Source: Clostridium amylolyticum (GTDB lineage Bacteria > Bacillota > Clostridia > Clostridiales > Clostridiaceae). Taken from it: a stretch of 64,000 nucleotides of DNA. Shown in pieces: positions 41,121-49,992 of this stretch. The stretch is taken from positions 213,779 to 277,778 of the forward strand of contig NZ_FQZO01000006.1 of NCBI RefSeq assembly GCF_900142075.1, read 5' to 3'. The translations under genes were made by a program, and so were the position numbers. How positions within the stretch are numbered: position 1 is the stretch's first letter; every line of letters starts with the position of its first letter. The notes under the pieces are model-generated. The model was not told the origin of the DNA. It searched no databases and saw only the letters and a list, made by a program, of their open reading frames with translations.

Positions 41121-42125
41121 CTAATCAATAAATAATTCTCTAAATATATCTTCCAGTACATCAACTACAATACTATTTCCAGACATTTTATACATCTGAG
41201 AATCTGTTCTATCCTTACCTTTATAGAATTTCTTTTCTAGTGCTTTTCTTGCTTTCCAATAATCTTCGTCACTAAATCCGGTTGCTCTCCATGATTCCAA
41301 AGGAGTTAAACTTCTTATTCTACATTCAACTATCTTAACTGGATTAGTTGTTGTCAATGTAGGTGAAACTCCATCCTTTGAAAACACTCTGTTATTCATC
41401 TGAAAACTTTTAGGATTTTTAATATCTCCAACTTTTATTAATCCTAGTTTACTTGCTTCCCTATTGTTCAATCTTCCTTCAAATTCTTTTGTTAAGGATT
41501 TTATATGATTACCTTTTAAATAATATTTTGTATCTACATTATCCTCAAGTATATCTCTTAGTTTAAGCTCTTCATTTATTCTCTGTTTAAATTTAAAATT
41601 CTTATTTATATCATTTTTTATAGAAACAACAAAAATTCTTTCTCTCCCTTGAGGAGCTCCAGAATCCCTGCTATTAAGTACTTTATGATAATTCTTATAT
41701 CCTAATTCATCTAAGGTATTAAGATATTTTTCAAAGTTATGTTTATGATTCTTACATAGAACACCTTTGACATTCTCCCATATGACATAACTAGGTGTTT
41801 TTCTTTTTATTATCTCAACCGAGTTCCACATTAAGCTACTCCTGGTATTGGTTCCTTCATTTCCACCTCGCCCTTTACCAGATAGAGAAAAGTCTTGGCA
41901 TGGACTACCATGGGTTAATAAATCAAAATCTTTTAGACTGCTAATATCAACCTTTGTTATATCTCCTAAGTTATATTCCTCACTTATATCGTGAATTGCA
42001 CTATAACCACAGCTTGCATATTTATCGATTTCACAATAACTCGTTACCTCGTGCCTAATATCTAAACTCTCTAGAGCTTTTTCGAATGCGCCTATTCCTG
42101 AAAATAGACTTAAAGTTTTTATCAT
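41121..42125 (-). CDS. DNA (cytosine-5-)-methyltransferase
   Basis: 334 residues with the C5-MTase motifs in order: I (LFSGIGAFE), IV with catalytic Cys (HGSPCQDFS), VI (IWENVKG), VIII (QGRERIF), a target-recognition region and X (GNSIVVDVLE). No restriction endonuclease gene is nearby, so it is an orphan, probably shielding phage DNA from host restriction. ATG after AAAGGAG. Confidence 0.93.
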   Translation of the reverse strand: MIKTLSLFSGIGAFEKALESLDIRHEVTSYCEIDKYASCGYSAIHDISEEYNLGDITKVDISSLKDFDLLTHGSPCQDFSLSGKGRGGNEGTNTRSSLMWNSVEIIKRKTPSYVIWENVKGVLCKNHKHNFEKYLNTLDELGYKNYHKVLNSRDSGAPQGRERIFVVSIKNDINKNFKFKQRINEELKLRDILEDNVDTKYYLKGNHIKSLTKEFEGRLNNREASKLGLIKVGDIKNPKSFQMNNRVFSKDGVSPTLTTTNPVKIVECRIRSLTPLESWRATGFSDEDYWKARKALEKKFYKGKDRTDSQMYKMSGNSIVVDVLEDIFRELFID

Positions 42126-42196
42126 ATTATTTATGTCTCCTTTATATATTTAATTATGGGTTAATCTTGTACACACTCTTAAGCCATAACAAATAT

Positions 42197-42237
42197 AAAA
42201 AGAAGCTCTTAAGACAATAATCCTAACAGCTTCTTTT
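42197..42237 (-). terminator. Terminator after the ArpU-like gene
   Basis: A perfect 10-bp stem (AAAAGAAGCT/AGCTTCTTTT) with a roughly 21-base loop is followed on the minus strand by TATATTT. It separates the regulator from the methyltransferase gene, which therefore needs its own promoter. Confidence 0.6.
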
Positions 42238-42319
42238 CTGTCACTCTTGCTTTATTTAATTTTACTTAATACCACTTTACCTCATTTTCAGAAGAACATC
42301 TTGCCAAAAAACGGCCAAC

Positions 42320-42748
42320 TTATTCTTTTCCAAATATAACAATCGACATTTGATGCAAAGCTTCTTTTTTTATTCTTCTTGCAGTTCTTTCACTTATGCA
42401 TAGTTGGTAACAAAACTGATAGTAGTATTTCCCTTCAATGCATCTGCTGATTATAATTTTCCTTTGAATATCTGTTAAGCTTGCTAAAGCTCTATCGACT
42501 GAATTTACTATGTTAGTCATTATCTTAATTCTATGTTTAATATTAAGCTTGTCTATTTTTATAACAACATTTTCAACTCTGCTATTAAATTTATTTGTTG
42601 GTCCAGAAGGATCTTTATCATAATTTATTCCTAATCCCTCTTCTGAAAGATCATTTAATGTTTCTGTTAAGTTCTCTATGCCTGCCTTATACGAATTATA
42701 TTCCCTAAGCCATTCTGCTATTTGTTGCTCTTGTGTATACCTATTCAT
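42320..42748 (-). CDS. ArpU-like / sigma-70-like late transcription regulator
   Basis: 142 residues from ATG at 42748. The C-terminal part is a sigma-region-4-like HTH (LTDIQRKIIISRCIEGKYYY, LCISERTARRIKKEAL). ArpU-type proteins sit at the end of phage early regions and activate late genes. That position, just before the late genes, fits. Confidence 0.8.
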   Translation of the reverse strand: MNRYTQEQQIAEWLREYNSYKAGIENLTETLNDLSEEGLGINYDKDPSGPTNKFNSRVENVVIKIDKLNIKHRIKIMTNIVNSVDRALASLTDIQRKIIISRCIEGKYYYQFCYQLCISERTARRIKKEALHQMSIVIFGKE

Positions 42749-42753
42749 TTGTA

Positions 42754-43218
42754 TCACTCCTCATTGTCCCAATCTCTGCAACAGTCAACACATGAGCTTT
42801 CTTTATTTAGAGTACAAACTAAGCAATCCATTTCTATTGGTTCAAATTTAATTGCCTCTTCTTTATAAATAACTTCTCTAGTAACTATGCCTGCCTCATT
42901 TAGTTCTTCATATATGCCTTTCAACTCATGCTTGTACCATTCTAAATAAGGATTTCTCAAAGCTCTATCTTTTCTGATTTCGCAACACCACCAGTCAGCC
43001 TTATCTAATATCTCATCCTTATTTCTTAGTAAAAGCGGTTCTGAACTCTCAAATAATTGTTTAATAATATGTGCAAGTGTTTTCCCAGTACAACGTCCAG
43101 TCATTCTCATATCTAGCAGCATTGCCTCATTTAAAAGATATTTGCGCTGCCATTCATAGAATTTTATGTTTAAAGCTTTTTCAATCTTGCTTATTAATTC
43201 TTTGTTCATTTGCTCCAT
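42754..43218 (-). CDS. Short P-loop protein with C-terminal cysteine cluster
   Basis: 154 residues. YEWQRKYLL and RMTGRCTGKT resemble the Q-motif and Walker A of a terminase or helicase N-terminus, but the protein ends before any clear Walker B. The C-terminus has CLVC...CVDCC, a possible metal site. Function unknown. It overlaps the upstream part of the ArpU-like gene region only by spacing of a few bases. Confidence 0.7.
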   Translation of the reverse strand: MEQMNKELISKIEKALNIKFYEWQRKYLLNEAMLLDMRMTGRCTGKTLAHIIKQLFESSEPLLLRNKDEILDKADWWCCEIRKDRALRNPYLEWYKHELKGIYEELNEAGIVTREVIYKEEAIKFEPIEMDCLVCTLNKESSCVDCCRDWDNEE

Positions 43219-43332
43219 TAATAAAATCTCCTTTTGTAATTTCTTTATTTGATGTACTCAAAAAGGAATCTTTCCGTTTAATACCCTCCTAAGTACATCT
43301 TTTTTCATTCACAAAATATCTTGAATTACAAA

Positions 43333-43398
43333 CTATTCTTTTTCCCTCTCTATCTGTAATTCATCTTCCAAATGTTCATATGGTATATCATATTTCAT
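43333..43398 (-). CDS. Possible 21-aa peptide
   Basis: ATG at 43398 overlaps the stop of the 87-residue gene (GAATGA), and the peptide (MKYDIPYEHLEDELQIEREK) is acidic and helical. Support is only the coupled start. The remaining bases to 43,218 show no clear gene. Confidence 0.35.
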   Translation of the reverse strand: MKYDIPYEHLEDELQIEREKE

Positions 43399-43658
43399 TC
43401 AAACACCTCACTACTCATTATCTTTACTAATCTATCAAAATCTTCTTGTGACATATTATTGGGTATAAACCTATCAATAACCTCTGAAAAAGATTTAAGA
43501 TGATTATTTAATACATCCTCACCAATTTTTCTATTTGGCACAGTCCTAGTAGTATTATTTAAGTAATCTTCTTTAGTTAAATTATAATGTGTAGGACAAT
43601 CAGTTACAGTAGAAAATCTACAGTATAACCCATTAGGTTGTTTTGCTATAAATCCCAT
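43395..43658 (-). CDS. Conserved-looking small phage protein
   Basis: 87 residues, ATG after GGAGG. Opens MGFIAKQPNGLYCRFSTVTD and contains an NLTKEDYLNN segment. Proteins of this pattern are common in clostridial phages, without known function. Confidence 0.65.
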   Translation of the reverse strand: MGFIAKQPNGLYCRFSTVTDCPTHYNLTKEDYLNNTTRTVPNRKIGEDVLNNHLKSFSEVIDRFIPNNMSQEDFDRLVKIMSSEVFE

Positions 43659-43700
43659 AAATATTTACCTCCACATTTCATAATATATTTGAAGTCCGAC

Positions 43701-44099
43701 TTAATCTTCGCCTATATTAAATTTATCTATAGCTCTATATTTTGCGTATTTTTCTCCAGTAAGTTTTTCGTACAAATATGGATTTGTGAATACTGCAACC
43801 TCAGGCAACAACCCTTCTCTTTTATCTTTTGAAGTATCCCAAGCAACACAATTCCTAGCTATAGCTTCTATAATTTCTCTCGCTGTCACTTCACCTAGAA
43901 TTAACTTTTTAACTAATGCTGCATATGGTTCATCCTTATTAACAACTAGATATTGATTACACTTTTTATCATCTATACTTCTTCTATCAGATATAACTTC
44001 TATACACCTACAAAACGCATCTTTGTCTTTAACATTGAGATATTTATTGACATCTTCTCTTTTTATTACAAAGTATTTATCAAATATTTCATTACTCAT
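43701..44099 (-). CDS. Hypothetical phage protein
   Basis: 132 residues from ATG at 44099 after GGGAG. Opens MSNEIFDKYFVIKREDVNKY. It has a mixed alpha/beta look; no family recognised. Confidence 0.65.
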   Translation of the reverse strand: MSNEIFDKYFVIKREDVNKYLNVKDKDAFCRCIEVISDRRSIDDKKCNQYLVVNKDEPYAALVKKLILGEVTAREIIEAIARNCVAWDTSKDKREGLLPEVAVFTNPYLYEKLTGEKYAKYRAIDKFNIGED

Positions 44100-44136
44100 T
44101 AAAACTTCTCCCTTCACCCTGTATTTGAATTGCGAT

Positions 44137-44322
44137 TTAATTCTTAATACTTTCGAGTTTCTTAGACTTAGAAATTTCGTCTATACATTCTTCGCATAGA
44201 TGAATAGAACCGCTAATTCCAACTATATTAGTTAGCATATAAACTTTTTCTGTGCCTTGGATATCTCTACAACAACCACAACATTTATCTCTCCATCCAA
44301 ATTCACTAACAATTATTTTCAT
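44137..44322 (-). CDS. Small zinc-binding phage protein
   Basis: 61 residues with CCGCC near the N-terminus and HLCEEC later, a likely treble-clef or zinc-ribbon site. Function unknown; one of several Cys-rich mini-proteins in this region. Confidence 0.65.
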   Translation of the reverse strand: MKIIVSEFGWRDKCCGCCRDIQGTEKVYMLTNIVGISGSIHLCEECIDEISKSKKLESIKN

Positions 44323-44352
44323 TTTTCCCCCTCCAACTAGTTGTATTTTGTC

Positions 44353-44538
44353 TTAACATTCTTTAGGATTTAATTTCCTATAGTTATAAATTTTATTGCT
44401 TAAAGCAATTAATTTATTTCTTGCTTCTTCCATACTCATATCTTTCAAACCAGTTCCGTATATAACTTCTTGAACAACTTCTTGTGTTTCATCTAAAAGC
44501 AAATCCTGAAGCTCTTCTCTATTACTAAACCCTGCCAT
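44353..44538 (-). CDS. Hypothetical small helical protein
   Basis: 61 residues, all helical and acidic (NREELQDLLLDETQEVVQEV). ATG after AAAGG. No family recognised. Confidence 0.6.
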   Translation of the reverse strand: MAGFSNREELQDLLLDETQEVVQEVIYGTGLKDMSMEEARNKLIALSNKIYNYRKLNPKEC

Positions 44539-44576
44539 TTTATCACCTTTCCTTCACAATAATTTCATATTGAGAC

Positions 44577-45581
44577 TTAACAGATCAGCTGCAACTGCCC
44601 ACTTGAATCTGCTATTAAATCAGTTCCATAATCCTCTTTTATTATCACTTCAAAAATAGCTTCTAAAACCTGTACTACAATACTATTACCAGCTAATGCA
44701 TATAGAGTTGCATTGCGTTTACCTTCTTTTGTGGGAAATTCTTTTACCATAAGATCATAATCTTCATCATCAAACCCAAGTAATCTCCAACACTCACGTT
44801 CTGTTAAATAACGATATTGAGGTTTGTTTAATCGAATAATGCCTGCATTTGGGCATCTATCTTGCCTTTCAGTTATTGTATAACAGTACCCATCTATAAC
44901 ATCTAATTGACGTTTATAACTTCCAGTTGGATTAGGATTGAATTCTTTTATCTTATTAAGCATCGATGGAATTGTAATCAAATATTGTTCTGGAATCTTA
45001 TCATCTGGCCCATACTCCAAAAATTCTTTAATGTTTCTCATAGGTCTGTGCTTCAACTTGCTAAAATCGAATTTTGAATTTCCTAATAGAGATATACAAA
45101 ACACTCTTTCACGAGCATGAGGAATACCAAAGTTACGTGCATCTAGTACATCAAATGAATTTGTATATCCTATATCCACCATCTGTTGTAGGTAGTAATT
45201 AAATATTGAAATTACATCTTTATCAAGTACACCCTTCACATTCTCCCAGATAACTACTTTAGGCTTCCATTCACCCATCTCTTTAATTATCCTTAACGTT
45301 TCTAGCATTAGTTGCGAACGTGAACCTATAGCAGCCCCTTTACGTTTTTTATTTCCTCTGCTATTGTCCTGACATGGAGATCCATGCACTAATATATCCG
45401 GTCTTAAGTTCCACCCTCTAACATCTTGTGGCTTGTGTCGATGATCATAAAGAGCATTATAAGCTTTAACTCTGTTCGGTTGCCATTCCACATAATCAAT
45501 ACATTTATGATCTACTCCAAGGTTTATTAATGATTTACGTGGCGCACCAATACCACCAAATAATTCAAGAATTTTAATCAA
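44577..45581 (-). CDS. Second DNA (cytosine-5-)-methyltransferase
   Basis: 334 residues. Motifs I (LFGGIGAPRKSL), IV with catalytic Cys (HGSPCQDNS), VI (IWENVKG), VIII (HARERVF, His where Gln is usual) and X (GNSIVVQVLE). Its target-recognition region differs from the first enzyme, so it probably reads another site. No endonuclease partner. TTG start at 45581 after AAAGGAG. Confidence 0.93.
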   Translation of the reverse strand: MIKILELFGGIGAPRKSLINLGVDHKCIDYVEWQPNRVKAYNALYDHRHKPQDVRGWNLRPDILVHGSPCQDNSRGNKKRKGAAIGSRSQLMLETLRIIKEMGEWKPKVVIWENVKGVLDKDVISIFNYYLQQMVDIGYTNSFDVLDARNFGIPHARERVFCISLLGNSKFDFSKLKHRPMRNIKEFLEYGPDDKIPEQYLITIPSMLNKIKEFNPNPTGSYKRQLDVIDGYCYTITERQDRCPNAGIIRLNKPQYRYLTERECWRLLGFDDEDYDLMVKEFPTKEGKRNATLYALAGNSIVVQVLEAIFEVIIKEDYGTDLIADSSGQLQLIC

Positions 45582-45615
45582 TATTATTTCTCCTTTCCTC
45601 CGGACTCTTTTAATA

Positions 45616-45867
45616 TTACAAACTAAGTCTCATTGCTAATCCTTTAGAATATCCACAAATATTAATTAATGCATCTACCGCTTCTTTTTTTGTATTAAAT
45701 CTTGCTAAGCATTTCCCCTTTGTTAACTTCCCATCCTTATATGAACCACTCCATCTAATCGGTCTTATATAAAATTTATTTTCAATATCTTCACCAATTT
45801 CTAATAGTAAATTTGATTTCCCAAATGAATATTTTTTTAAATTAACTAACTCTTCATTTTTTAGCAT
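45616..45867 (-). CDS. Hypothetical small phage protein
   Basis: 83 residues from ATG at 45867 after GAGGAG. Contains RPIRWSGSYKDGKLTKGKCL, and resembles small beta-sheet phage proteins. Function unknown. Confidence 0.6.
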   Translation of the reverse strand: MLKNEELVNLKKYSFGKSNLLLEIGEDIENKFYIRPIRWSGSYKDGKLTKGKCLARFNTKKEAVDALINICGYSKGLAMRLSL

Positions 45868-45932
45868 TAATTTCACTCCTCTTGATTTATAACTTCTCTA
45901 AATCAAATGTACTTTTTAAGTTTTGCTATGCA

Positions 45933-46103
45933 CTACGAATCAATTTCTTCTAAAAATAATTGTTCGCAAAAGCACTCTTTTGAACAAAATATATTATCCT
46001 CTTCGCTGTCGAAAAACTTTACCAATAGAAAGTTTTCTAAGCATTTAAAGTAGGATTCACCTTCCTCAATTACCATTCCACAACAAGCACATATTTTTTC
46101 CAT
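45933..46103 (-). CDS. Small zinc-binding protein (56 aa)
   Basis: ATG at 46103 follows AAAGGAG. A CxxC pair opens the protein (MEKICACCGMVIEEGESYFK) and a second is later (FCSKECFCEQ), a treble-clef-like arrangement. Function unknown. Confidence 0.65.
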   Translation of the reverse strand: MEKICACCGMVIEEGESYFKCLENFLLVKFFDSEEDNIFCSKECFCEQLFLEEIDS

Positions 46104-46141
46104 GATGTTCTCCTTTCATTGGCATTGATTTCAAAGTGCAT

Positions 46142-46465
46142 CTAATCCATTTGGTAGTAACTTAATACATCATATCCCTTATCAGTTAATACCTTCTTCA
46201 TGGCTTGCATAGCTCTTGCTCTGCTATTCCCTTGTCCACAGCATATGGGACTAATCATATATCCTTCTCCTATCCATTGTGTTTTCCCTATGCAATACAA
46301 ACCAGCCCGTTTAATAGCCTCTATTACCTTTTCTTCTCTCCAATTAGGTAATCTTAAAAATACACTATCAAGATTGGCAGTACCACCATCTTCACCTTTA
46401 CCGGCTTCAGTGCTTGCTGCTGAAGCTTCAATTAAGTCTTTAGTTAATTTATTGTATTTACTCAT
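46142..46465 (-). CDS. Hypothetical phage protein
   Basis: 107 residues. N-terminal flexible helix, then a compact domain with RLPNWREEKVIEAIKRAGLY and ICCGQGNSRARAMQAMKKVL. No family recognised. ATG after AAAGGAGAG. Confidence 0.65.
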   Translation of the reverse strand: MSKYNKLTKDLIEASAASTEAGKGEDGGTANLDSVFLRLPNWREEKVIEAIKRAGLYCIGKTQWIGEGYMISPICCGQGNSRARAMQAMKKVLTDKGYDVLSYYQMD

Positions 46466-46480
46466 TGCCTTCTCTCCTTT

Positions 46481-46708
46481 TTAAAATTGTGTATACCATA
46501 ATCCGAATATCTCTTTAGTAAGAACATAGTCACATTCCTGCCACCAAGCTATTACTGGATTATAAAATTTTAACTTATTTCTTTTATCAGACTTATCAAT
46601 TTTATAACTATACCCTGTATCCTTACTTGTCATCACATCCCCTTTATTTAGCATTTTCCAGGCTTGTTGAAAACTATATTCCTTTGTTTTATTTACATCT
46701 GCCAGCAT
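46481..46708 (-). CDS. Hypothetical small phage protein
   Basis: 75 residues, basic and aromatic (YSFQQAWKMLNKGDVMTSKD). The pattern of a short helix followed by strands resembles phage DUF2829-like N-termini, but this is not certain. Confidence 0.55.
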   Translation of the reverse strand: MLADVNKTKEYSFQQAWKMLNKGDVMTSKDTGYSYKIDKSDKRNKLKFYNPVIAWWQECDYVLTKEIFGLWYTQF

Positions 46709-46714
46709 ATTAAT

Positions 46715-46870
46715 TCACCATCCCTCTATTTCCATACCCTGGTCCTCTTCTTTACCCTTGTCATGCTCTCTACAGTGAAGTTCAAAGCCTCTCTTGCCCT
46801 TTTTCTTAGTCTCTTTCTTTTCTCTTATCCTCTTCTCTGCATATTTCATAAACTCTTCTTTATTACTCAT
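46715..46870 (-). CDS. Small very basic protein (51 aa)
   Basis: ATG at 46870 lies after AAGGTG; TGA at 46715. The peptide runs MSNKEEFMKYAEKRIREKKE then KKKGKRG, with an acidic end. Lies directly after ssb with 15 bp spacing. Function unknown. Confidence 0.6.
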   Translation of the reverse strand: MSNKEEFMKYAEKRIREKKETKKKGKRGFELHCREHDKGKEEDQGMEIEGW

Positions 46871-46885
46871 TTCTATTTCACCTTC

Positions 46886-47314
46886 TTAAAAGGGTATATC
46901 TTCATCATCATTTGCCTGTTGCATATCTCCGTATTCATTATCATAAGGAGTACCAGCAAAGTTATTTGAGTTATTTTTCCTATTAATTTGCCCGCTTCCT
47001 GAATCTATAAAATCAAAGCTATCTATATACACACTTGTTGTATATCTTTTCGAACCATCTTGAGCCTCATAGCTCCCAGTTCTAATACTTCCTGAGATAG
47101 CTAGCTGTCTTCCCTTTGTTAGATACTGAGCAATAGTTTCTGCTGTTTTCCCAAAGGCTACGCACGTAATGAAGTCAGCCTCCGGTTTCTCCTGGTCTTT
47201 TCTTTTTTGCCTATTGACCGCTAGTACAAAATTTGAAACTGGGGTACCACTTTCCGCTATATATTTTAAGTCAGGATCCTTTGTTAATCTTCCTATTAGA
47301 ACAACTCTATTCAT
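46886..47314 (-). CDS. ssb: Single-stranded DNA-binding protein
   Basis: 142 residues from ATG at 47314 after GGGAGTGA. OB-fold landmarks MNRVVLIGRLTKDPDLKY, FITCVAFGKTAETI and YDNEYGD, with the acidic C-terminal tip DDEDIPF that recruits partner enzymes. Serves phage replication. Confidence 0.95.
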   Translation of the reverse strand: MNRVVLIGRLTKDPDLKYIAESGTPVSNFVLAVNRQKRKDQEKPEADFITCVAFGKTAETIAQYLTKGRQLAISGSIRTGSYEAQDGSKRYTTSVYIDSFDFIDSGSGQINRKNNSNNFAGTPYDNEYGDMQQANDDEDIPF

Positions 47315-47319
47315 GCAAT

Positions 47320-47547
47320 TCACTCCCACCTATTTTCAATAAACTTTATATATTTTTTATATAAATCTCTGTTATTTATTAATATTTCTGTTGCTTTTCC
47401 TTTGCTTGCCATGCTGTTATAGCAGCGCTCCATAGCAAAGTATCCTGTTAATGTATCTAAATTGCTAATTTCCATAGCTACAGCTCCGATAATAATCCCA
47501 GATATTAAAGCTATTAAAACTAAAACTATAATTAATCCTGCTTGCAT
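47320..47547 (-). CDS. Small membrane protein (75 aa)
   Basis: ATG at 47547 follows AAAGGAGG. One N-terminal transmembrane helix (GLIIVLVLIALISGIIIGAV) and a cytosolic basic tail. Why a membrane peptide sits next to ssb is unclear; perhaps it tethers replication or alters the host membrane. Confidence 0.6.
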   Translation of the reverse strand: MQAGLIIVLVLIALISGIIIGAVAMEISNLDTLTGYFAMERCYNSMASKGKATEILINNRDLYKKYIKFIENRWE

Positions 47548-47618
47548 TCTTTTTCCTCCTTTATTTTTCATGAAGAGGGAGAGGTAAGCCCCTTGCCTCT
47601 TCATATGTGTTATAAACC

Positions 47619-47702
47619 TTAATATTTTATTCCTTCTAAAACCTTGCTTAGCTTGTACCCTCTAAAATATAGATAAAGAATATCGCTTAGGATCTGTTCC
47701 AT
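47619..47702 (-). CDS. Possible 27-aa peptide
   Basis: ATG at 47702 follows AGGTGATG and lies 10 bp after the methyltransferase stop. MEQILSDILYLYFRGYKLSK opens the short helical peptide. Support is the ribosome binding site and tight packing. Confidence 0.45.
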   Translation of the reverse strand: MEQILSDILYLYFRGYKLSKVLEGIKY

Positions 47703-47711
47703 AATCATCAC

Positions 47712-48605
47712 CTAGCTTTCTAACATATCAAAAATGTTTATTTGCGAATCATCTTCTAACTCTTTCATGTACTTTATAGACTGTTCAAAGTAAGATTGCT
47801 TAAGCTCTATTCCTAATCCTTTGCGCTTATGCTTTACAGCTTCATAGGTAACGCTGCCTACTCCGTTAAAAGGGTCCATTACTATTTCACCTTCATTAGT
47901 CCTCCATTCTATAAGTCTTCCAATTAGGTCTAATTGCAAAGGTGTCATATGCTTTTCATCCTTTTCATCTTTAGCTAACTTAGCATTTAGCACATTCATA
48001 CGGTTTATATCGAACCAACAAGGGCTTGCTATCTTGGACCATAGTTTTCTATTCTGCTCATACTCTATATCATCCTTATAACCATGGGTAACATGAGTAT
48101 TTGCATCATCACTCCACTTCTTCATGATAATTAAGATATCTTGCATCCCTGTCCTGGTATTCTCTGCAGCTGTACGATAAGTTTTATATATTATTGTGCT
48201 TGCCTTAGTTCTTAAAGCTTCTATCTCCGGATCTGTCCATATGTCTATATCATCCCAATATATCCATCCATGCTTTTGAAATGCTTGTATCATCATGCCT
48301 CTGAAATCTATTAATCCTATATGCCCATCTCTACCTTTAAATTTAGGTATCTGCTTAACATGAAGGCATATATCTCTACCAGGTACCGTTACCCTGTACA
48401 GCTCTGGTATTAAATAGTCCAGTTGCTTAAAGTACTGTTCTAAATCTTTAACATTGGAATAATCTCTTAAATCATCTGAGTATGTGTATAGATTAGCGAA
48501 AGGAAAGCTAGAAATAATTAAATGGACACTATCTGAAGGTATAGACTTTATTACTTCCGTGCAATCTCCATGATATAAAGCGCAATTCTTTGATGTATAC
48601 TGCAT
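47712..48605 (-). CDS. DNA N4/N6 (amino) methyltransferase
   Basis: 297 residues. Motif IV near the N-terminus reads SSFPFANLY where DPPY or SPPF is usual, a variant met in phage enzymes. The AdoMet-binding motif I follows at the C-terminal end (MDPFNGVGSVTYEAV), giving the beta-class order. It lies 1 bp from the helicase gene, a pairing common in phages. Its recognition site is unknown. Confidence 0.88.
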   Translation of the reverse strand: MQYTSKNCALYHGDCTEVIKSIPSDSVHLIISSFPFANLYTYSDDLRDYSNVKDLEQYFKQLDYLIPELYRVTVPGRDICLHVKQIPKFKGRDGHIGLIDFRGMMIQAFQKHGWIYWDDIDIWTDPEIEALRTKASTIIYKTYRTAAENTRTGMQDILIIMKKWSDDANTHVTHGYKDDIEYEQNRKLWSKIASPCWFDINRMNVLNAKLAKDEKDEKHMTPLQLDLIGRLIEWRTNEGEIVMDPFNGVGSVTYEAVKHKRKGLGIELKQSYFEQSIKYMKELEDDSQINIFDMLES

Positions 48606-48606
48606 A

Positions 48607-49992
48607 TTAAGCCTCCTTTAACCACTTAGGTAGTTCTAAATTATTTATATATACTGGCTCTATTTTCTTTTTGCCATTGAAATTTGATAATTGAATATCT
48701 TTGATACTGTTCATAATATTTAATTCCATTATTCTCTGCTTTTCTTGCTTTTTTCTCACTGTTTCAAGTATGTGCTTTTCAGTGCTGCCCATTACTATGA
48801 TTGTGTTAACTTGGCTTCTTTGTCCAAACCTTAGTAGTCTTTTAACTGCCTGGTAGTAATTTTCATAGCTATAGGTAAGTCCACAAAATATAGCATTGTG
48901 GCATCTTTGAAAGTTCATTCCATACCCAAATATTTTAGGTTTACTTATTAGTACTCGGATATTGCCATTTTTGAATTTATTAGCCGATTCTTCTTTGAAG
49001 CTAGGTTTATGTGATCCTCTAACTTCTACAGCTTCAGGTATATATTTCTTTAGCAGCTCTGACTCATAGTCCGTATCGCACCAAATTATATATTGCTCAT
49101 TAGATTGATTTACTAATTCAGCGCACCTTTTAGCTCTAGCATCTGCAGTGTTTCTTTTCTCTTTATGAAAGGAAGTGGCACTAGTTTCTATCTTTCTCAA
49201 AAAGCCATCATTATAACTTTTATCTATAAGACTTATTTTTATAGTGTCTACAATTTCATTGTGCTCCGGAAGAATATAACCTTCATCTGAATAACCTATA
49301 TCACTAGGAGTTTTGATATAAACCGACCATGAAGATACCCATCTCCAAAAGTCTTTTATGGCATGTCCTTTTAATCTCCAATCACCGGTTTTCATATCAT
49401 TTATGAACCATGTGGCTAACGCTTTGCTTGTTTCCATAACATTTAAAAAATCTGCATGGTTTAATAGCTCTATATAATCATTGGGAGCTGGGGTTGCAGT
49501 ACAACATAACTTAAAAGGTGTATCCTTAAAAGTTTCTGTTAATGCTATACGGGTGCTTCCAGTGAAGTTTTTAAGTATACTGGATTCATCCAATATGACT
49601 CCTATAAAATCCTTAGGATTAAAATTGCCTAGCATTTCATAGTTAGTTATATTTATTCCCGGCATAACATCATCTTGGCTTCTGCAGATAGTAGAATCTA
49701 TATTTAAAACATTTTGCAATTCTTCTTTAGTCTGTAAAGTTACTCCTAAAGGTGCTAAAATTAATATATTTTCACCTGTATGTTTAAATATTTGATTAGC
49801 CCATTCTCCTTGCATTATTGTTTTCCCTAATCCACAATCTGCAAATATTGCTGCTTTTCCTTTTTTCAAGGCCCATGAAGTAATATCTCTTTGGAAGTCA
49901 AAAGCCTTATCATTAAGAGTGTTCTTGTCTACTTCAAACCCAAAGTTATCAACTCTTTTAACTTTACTTTCTAAAAATTCTCTATAATTCAA
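48607..49992 (-). CDS. SNF2-like DNA helicase/translocase
   Basis: 461 residues. Helicase motif I (DCGLGKTIMQ), II (DESSIL), III (TATPAPND) and VI (QAVKRLLRFGQ) are clear. SNF2-type proteins move along duplex DNA; phage versions assist replication or recombination. Coupled to the methyltransferase and RecU genes by overlap or 1-bp spacing. Confidence 0.9.
   Translation of the reverse strand: MNYREFLESKVKRVDNFGFEVDKNTLNDKAFDFQRDITSWALKKGKAAIFADCGLGKTIMQGEWANQIFKHTGENILILAPLGVTLQTKEELQNVLNIDSTICRSQDDVMPGINITNYEMLGNFNPKDFIGVILDESSILKNFTGSTRIALTETFKDTPFKLCCTATPAPNDYIELLNHADFLNVMETSKALATWFINDMKTGDWRLKGHAIKDFWRWVSSWSVYIKTPSDIGYSDEGYILPEHNEIVDTIKISLIDKSYNDGFLRKIETSATSFHKEKRNTADARAKRCAELVNQSNEQYIIWCDTDYESELLKKYIPEAVEVRGSHKPSFKEESANKFKNGNIRVLISKPKIFGYGMNFQRCHNAIFCGLTYSYENYYQAVKRLLRFGQRSQVNTIIVMGSTEKHILETVRKKQEKQRIMELNIMNSIKDIQLSNFNGKKKIEPVYINNLELPKWLKEA

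Noticed and set aside
41121..45581. Restriction-modification system
   Set aside because: No gene with a recognisable endonuclease motif adjoins the methyltransferases; the HNH gene sits with terminase genes.
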